Below, in pieces: positions 59,901 to 64,000 of a stretch of DNA of 64,000 nucleotides. Origin of the DNA: Toxoplasma gondii ME49 (Eukaryota; Apicomplexa; Conoidasida; Eucoccidiorida; Sarcocystidae); NCBI RefSeq assembly GCF_000006565.2, contig NC_031470.1:2420954-2484953 (forward strand), written 5' to 3'. Position 1 is the first letter of the stretch, and every line of letters starts with the position of its first letter. The translations under genes and the position numbers were made by a program. The notes under the pieces are model-generated. The model searched no databases. It had not been told where the DNA came from and saw only the letters and a program-made list of their open reading frames with translations.

Positions 59901-62900
59901 ATGACAGTCTGTGTGCTGACACAGGGACGGGTGAGATGTGCTGGAGCATGTGTCGTTGATTAGTGCTGTTGCGTCATGTTTGGGCGTGTGCAGGCACTGG
60001 AGGTACGCGAGAGCGCTCAGACGCGTTCTCTTGTCCGACGCAACGACCACTACCGTAGAGACCAGTGTTGGGAACCACGCCGTGACGAGATGTGTTGTGG
60101 GGTGCCAGACGATCGGGCGGCGGGTACGAGGACGCATGTTGTGTTTCAGAGACCGGCGATGTCCAGCCGCAGTCTGGCACGAAGGACCGACGTGTTGCGT
60201 GTGGCGGCGCCACAGGGTACAGGACGGTCTGACAGTGGGGGATACCTGGCGGGACGAGTGAAACGTGGTTCGCCGCATGACGATGGTCGGTGGTTTGCGG
60301 CGCGGCTGTTGCTGCTATCAACACAGCGAAAAGGTTAGAGGGGACGAGGACGCGTGATGTATGTCTGTTAGTATAAATATATCTATGAATGTATGTTGTG
60401 GGTGTTTGTTATGAGTTTGGCAGAGTGCGTCACAAAGAGTTGACAGCACAGAGGGTGGAGACAACGCGATCAGGTGTTGGAGCCTGGCGTCGGAGGCATC
60501 GCGTGCCCAGGATAGGCAAGACGCGTGGTCTACGCTCGAGCCGCAGACCCGATATCACTTGGCCACAGTTGCTGCCGTTAGGGTGCGTTTGGTCGGTCGC
60601 GGCACCAGAGGCGTGGGGCGGGTATGACAGTCTGTGTGCTGACACAGGGACGGGTGAGATGTGCTGGAGCATGTGTCGTTGATTAGTGCTGTTGCGTCAT
60701 GTTTGGGCGTGTGCAGGCACTGGAGGTACGCGAGAGCGCTCAGACGCGTTCTGGTGTCCGACGCAACGATCGCTACCGTAGAGACCATTGTTGGAGTACA
60801 CGATACGACCAGATGAGTTGGGGGGGTGCCAGACGATCTGGCGGCGGGTACGAGGACGCATGTTGTGTTTCAGAGACCGGCGATGTCCAGCCGCAGTCTG
60901 GCACGAAGGACCGACGTGTTGCGTGTGACGGCGCCACAGGGTACAGGACGGTCTGACAGTGGGGGATACCTGGCGGAACGAGTGAAACGTGGTTCGCCGC
61001 ATGACGATGGTCGGTGGTTTGCGGCGCGGCTGTTGCTGCTATCAACAGAGCGAAAAGGTGAGAGGGGACGAGGACGCGTGATGTATGTCTGTTAGTATAA
61101 ATATATCTATGAATGTATGTTGTGGGTGTTAGTTTTGAGTTTGACAGAGAGCGTCACAAAGGGTTGACAGCGCACAGGGTGGAGACAACGCGATCAGGTG
61201 TTGGAGCCTGGCGTTGGAGGCATCGCGTGCCATGATAGGTATGAAGCGTGGTCTACGCTCGAGCCGGAGACCCGATATCACTTGGTCACAGTTGCTGCCG
61301 TTAGGGTGCGTTTGGTCGGTCGCGGCAGCAGCGGCGTGGGGCGGGTATGTCAGTCTGTGTGCTGAAACAGGGACGGGTGAGATGTCCTGGAGCATGTGTC
61401 GTTGATTAGTGCTGTTGCGTCATATTTGGGCGTGTGCAGGCACTGGAGGTACGCGAGAGCGCTCAGACGCGTTCTCTTGTCCGACGCAACGACCGCTACA
61501 GTAGAGACCAGTGTTGGAGTTCACGATACGACGAGATGTGCTGTGGGGTGCCAGACGATCGGGCGGCGGGTACGAGGACGTATGTTGTGTTTCACAGACC
61601 GGCGATGTCCAGCCGCAGTCTGGCACGAAGGACCGACGTGTTGCGTGTGGCGGCGCCACAGGGTACAGGACGGTGCGACAGTAGGGGATACCTGGCGGGA
61701 CGAGTGAAACGTGGTTCGCCGCATGACGATGGTCGGTGGTTTGCGGCGCGGCTGTTGCTGCTGACAACAGAGGGAGAAGGTGAGAGGGGACGAGGACGCG
61801 TGATGTATGTCTGTTAGTATAAATATATCTATGAATGTATGTTGTGGGTGTTAGTTACGAGTTTGGCGGAGAGCGTCACAAAGGGTTGACAGCGCACAGG
61901 GTGGAGACAACGCGATCAGGTGTCGGAGCCTGGCGTCGGAGGCATCGCGTGCCCAGGCTACGCAAGACGCGTGGTCTACGCTCGAGCCGCAGACCCGATA
62001 TCACTTGGTCACAGTTGCTGCCGATAGCGTGCGTTTGGTCGGTCGCGGCACCAAGGGTGTGGGGCGGGTATGACAGTCTGTGTGCTGAAACAGGGACGGG
62101 TGAGATGTGCTCGAGCATGTGTCGTTGACTAGCGCTGTTGCGTCATGTTTGGGCGTGTGCAGGCACTGGGCGTACGCGAGAGCGATCAGACGCGTTCTCT
62201 TGTCCGACACAACGACCACTACCGTAGAGACCAGTGTTGCAATACACGATACGACAAGATGTTTTGGGGGGGTGCCAGACGATCGGGCGGCGGGTACGAG
62301 GACGTATGTTGTGTTTCACAGACCGGCGATGTCCAGCCGCAGACTGGCACGAAGGACCGACGTGTTTCTTGTGGCGGCGCCACAGGGTACAGGACGGTGC
62401 GACAGTAGGGGATACCTGGCGGGACGAGTGAAACGTGGTTCGCCGCATGACGATGGTCGGTGGTTTGCGGCGCGGCTGTTGCTGCTGACAACAGAGGGAG
62501 AAGGTGAGAGGGGACGAGGACGCGTGATGTATGTCTGTTAGTATAAATATATCTATGAATGTATGTTGTGGGTGTTAGTTACGAGTTTGGCGGAGAGCGT
62601 CACAAAGGGTTGACAGCGCACAGGGTGGAGACAACGCGATCAGGTGTCGGAGCCTGGCGTCGGAGGCATCGCGTGCCCAGGATAGGCAAGACGCGTGGTC
62701 TACGCTCGAGCCGCAGACCCGATATCACTTGGTCACAGTTGCTGCCGTTAGGGTGCGTTTGGTCGGTCGCGGCACCAAGGGTGTGGGGCGGGTATGACAG
62801 TCTGTGTGCTGAAACAGGGACGGGTGAGATGTGCTGTGAGCATGTGTCGTTGATTAGTGCTGTTGCGTCATGTTTGGGCGTGTGCAGGCACTGGAGGTAC

Positions 62901-64000
62901 GCGAGAGCGCTCAGACGCGTTCTGGTGTCCGACGCAACGATCGCTACCGTAGAGACCATTGTTGGAGTACACGATACGACCAGATGAGTTGGGGGGGTGC
63001 CAGACGATCTGGCGGCGGGTACGAGGACGCATGTTGTGTTTCAGAGACCGGCGATGTCCAGCCGCAGTCTGGCACGAAGGACCGACGTGTTGCGTGTGAC
63101 GGCGCCACAGGGTACAGGACGGTCTGACAGTGGGGGATACCTGGCGGAACGAGTGAAACGTGGTTCGCCGCATGACGATGGTCGGTGGTTTGCGGCGCGG
63201 CTGTTGCTGCTATCAACAGAGCGAAAAGGTGAGAGGGGACGAGGACGCGTGATGTATGTCTGTTAGTATAAATATATCTATGAATGTATGTTGTGGGTGT
63301 TAGTTACGAGTTTGGCGGAGAGCGTCACAAAGGGTTGACAGCGCACAGGGTGGAGACAACGCGATCAGGTGTCGGAGCCTGGCGTCGGAGGCATCGCGTG
63401 CCCAGGATAGGCAAGACGCGTGGTCTACACTCGAGCCGCAGACCCGATATCACTTGGTCACAGTTGCTGCCGTTAGGGTGCGTTTGGTCGGTCGCGGCAC
63501 CAAGGGTGTGGGGCGGGTATGACAGTCTGTGTGCTGAAACAGGGACGGGTGAGATGTCCTGGAGCATGTGTCGTTGATTAGTGCTGTTGCGTCATGTTTG
63601 GGCGTGTGCAGGCACTGGAGGTACGCGAGAGCGCTCAGACGCGTTCTGGTGTCCGACGCAACGATCGCTACCGTAGAGACCATTGTTGGAGTACACGATA
63701 CGACCAGATGTGTTGGGGGGGTGCCAGACGATCGGGCGGCGGATACGAGGACGTATGTTGTGTTTCACGGACCGGCGATGTCCAGCCGCAGTCTGGCACG
63801 AAGGACCGACGTGTTGCGTGTGGCGGCGCCACAGGGTACAGGACGGTGCGACAGTAGGGGATACCTGGCGGGACGAGTGAAACGTGGTTCGCCGCATGAC
63901 GATGGTCCGTGGTTCGCGGCGCGGCTGTTGCTGCTGACAACAGGAGGAGAAGGTGAGAGGGGACGAGGACGCGTGATGTATGTCTGTTAGTATAAATATA
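57000..64000 (+). repeat. Satellite array, unit about 724 bp, ten units, runs off the window
   Basis: A landmark (ATGTTTGGGCGTGTGCAGGC or a close variant) occurs at 57087, 57805, 58529, 59253, 59976, 60699, 61422, 62145, 62870 and 63594, with spacings of 718 and then 723-725. Units are very similar, with shared blocks of variants. Each has a GC-rich body and one AT-rich island (AGTATAAATATATCTATGAA) of about 25 bases. Frames of 80-150 codons appear on both strands in each unit, but their ends shift as unit length changes and stops appear, so I do not call genes. The last unit is cut by the window end. Confidence 0.97.

Noticed and set aside
57087..63990. Repeated 80-150 codon frames in each satellite unit on both strands
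   Set aside because: Frame ends vary with small unit-length changes, both strands are equally open, and neighbouring units disagree in start and stop. Conservation follows the DNA unit, not a reading frame.

Overview
The window looks like nuclear DNA of a tissue-cyst-forming coccidian (Toxoplasma, Neospora or a close relative), from a subtelomeric, repeat-rich chromosome arm. The evidence is indirect: about 50% GC, degenerate blocks of the TTTAGGG telomere repeat inside the sequence, a short AT-rich insert that translates to the first membrane segment of mitochondrial cox1 (nuclear copies of mitochondrial DNA are abundant in these parasites), spliced-looking ORFs with GT..AG introns, and a large satellite array. 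There is no bacterial or viral gene organisation, no rRNA or tRNA that I can defend, and no CRISPR. No protein was recognised by family, so every gene call is a structural model.

Layout. (1) 1-11228 and 26262-33195 are two diverged direct copies (A and B) of one segment. Copy A carries about 4.0 kb at 1261-5276 that B lacks, flanked by an 8-bp near-repeat. Both copies hold a degenerate TTTAGGG block at the matching place (8806-8895, 30748-30985). (2) 11229-26261, between the copies, is old repeat debris: a dispersed family marked by the core ACAGGCGGTAGGCAG, a repeat pair near 14.2 and 18.9 kb, and a 140-bp tandem duplication. (3) 33.2-55.1 kb is less repetitive and carries the likely genes. 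The best are an acidic-repeat membrane protein at 33.6 kb, a four-exon minus-strand gene (40.8 to 39.0 kb), a broken or spliced plus-strand gene at 46.0-46.9 kb, and a plus-strand gene ending at 55.07 kb whose Cys-rich 204-nt exon sits inside a 248-bp tandem triplication. A cox1 fragment lies at about 37.2 kb and four identical 239-bp repeats at 42.26-43.21 kb. (4) 56.2-64.0 kb is a satellite of about 724 bp per unit. Ten units are visible, it runs off the window end, and a decayed left margin precedes it. Neighbouring and alternate units share variant blocks, suggesting higher-order structure.

The TTTAGGG orientation on the plus strand points to a chromosome end on the right, beyond the satellite, unless the segment was inverted. 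Segmental duplication, tandem expansion and exon duplication all point to a rapidly reshuffling chromosome end. Nothing shows that the genes act in one pathway. Multi-exon models were joined by eye from splice signals and reading phase; cDNA or homologues would decide them.
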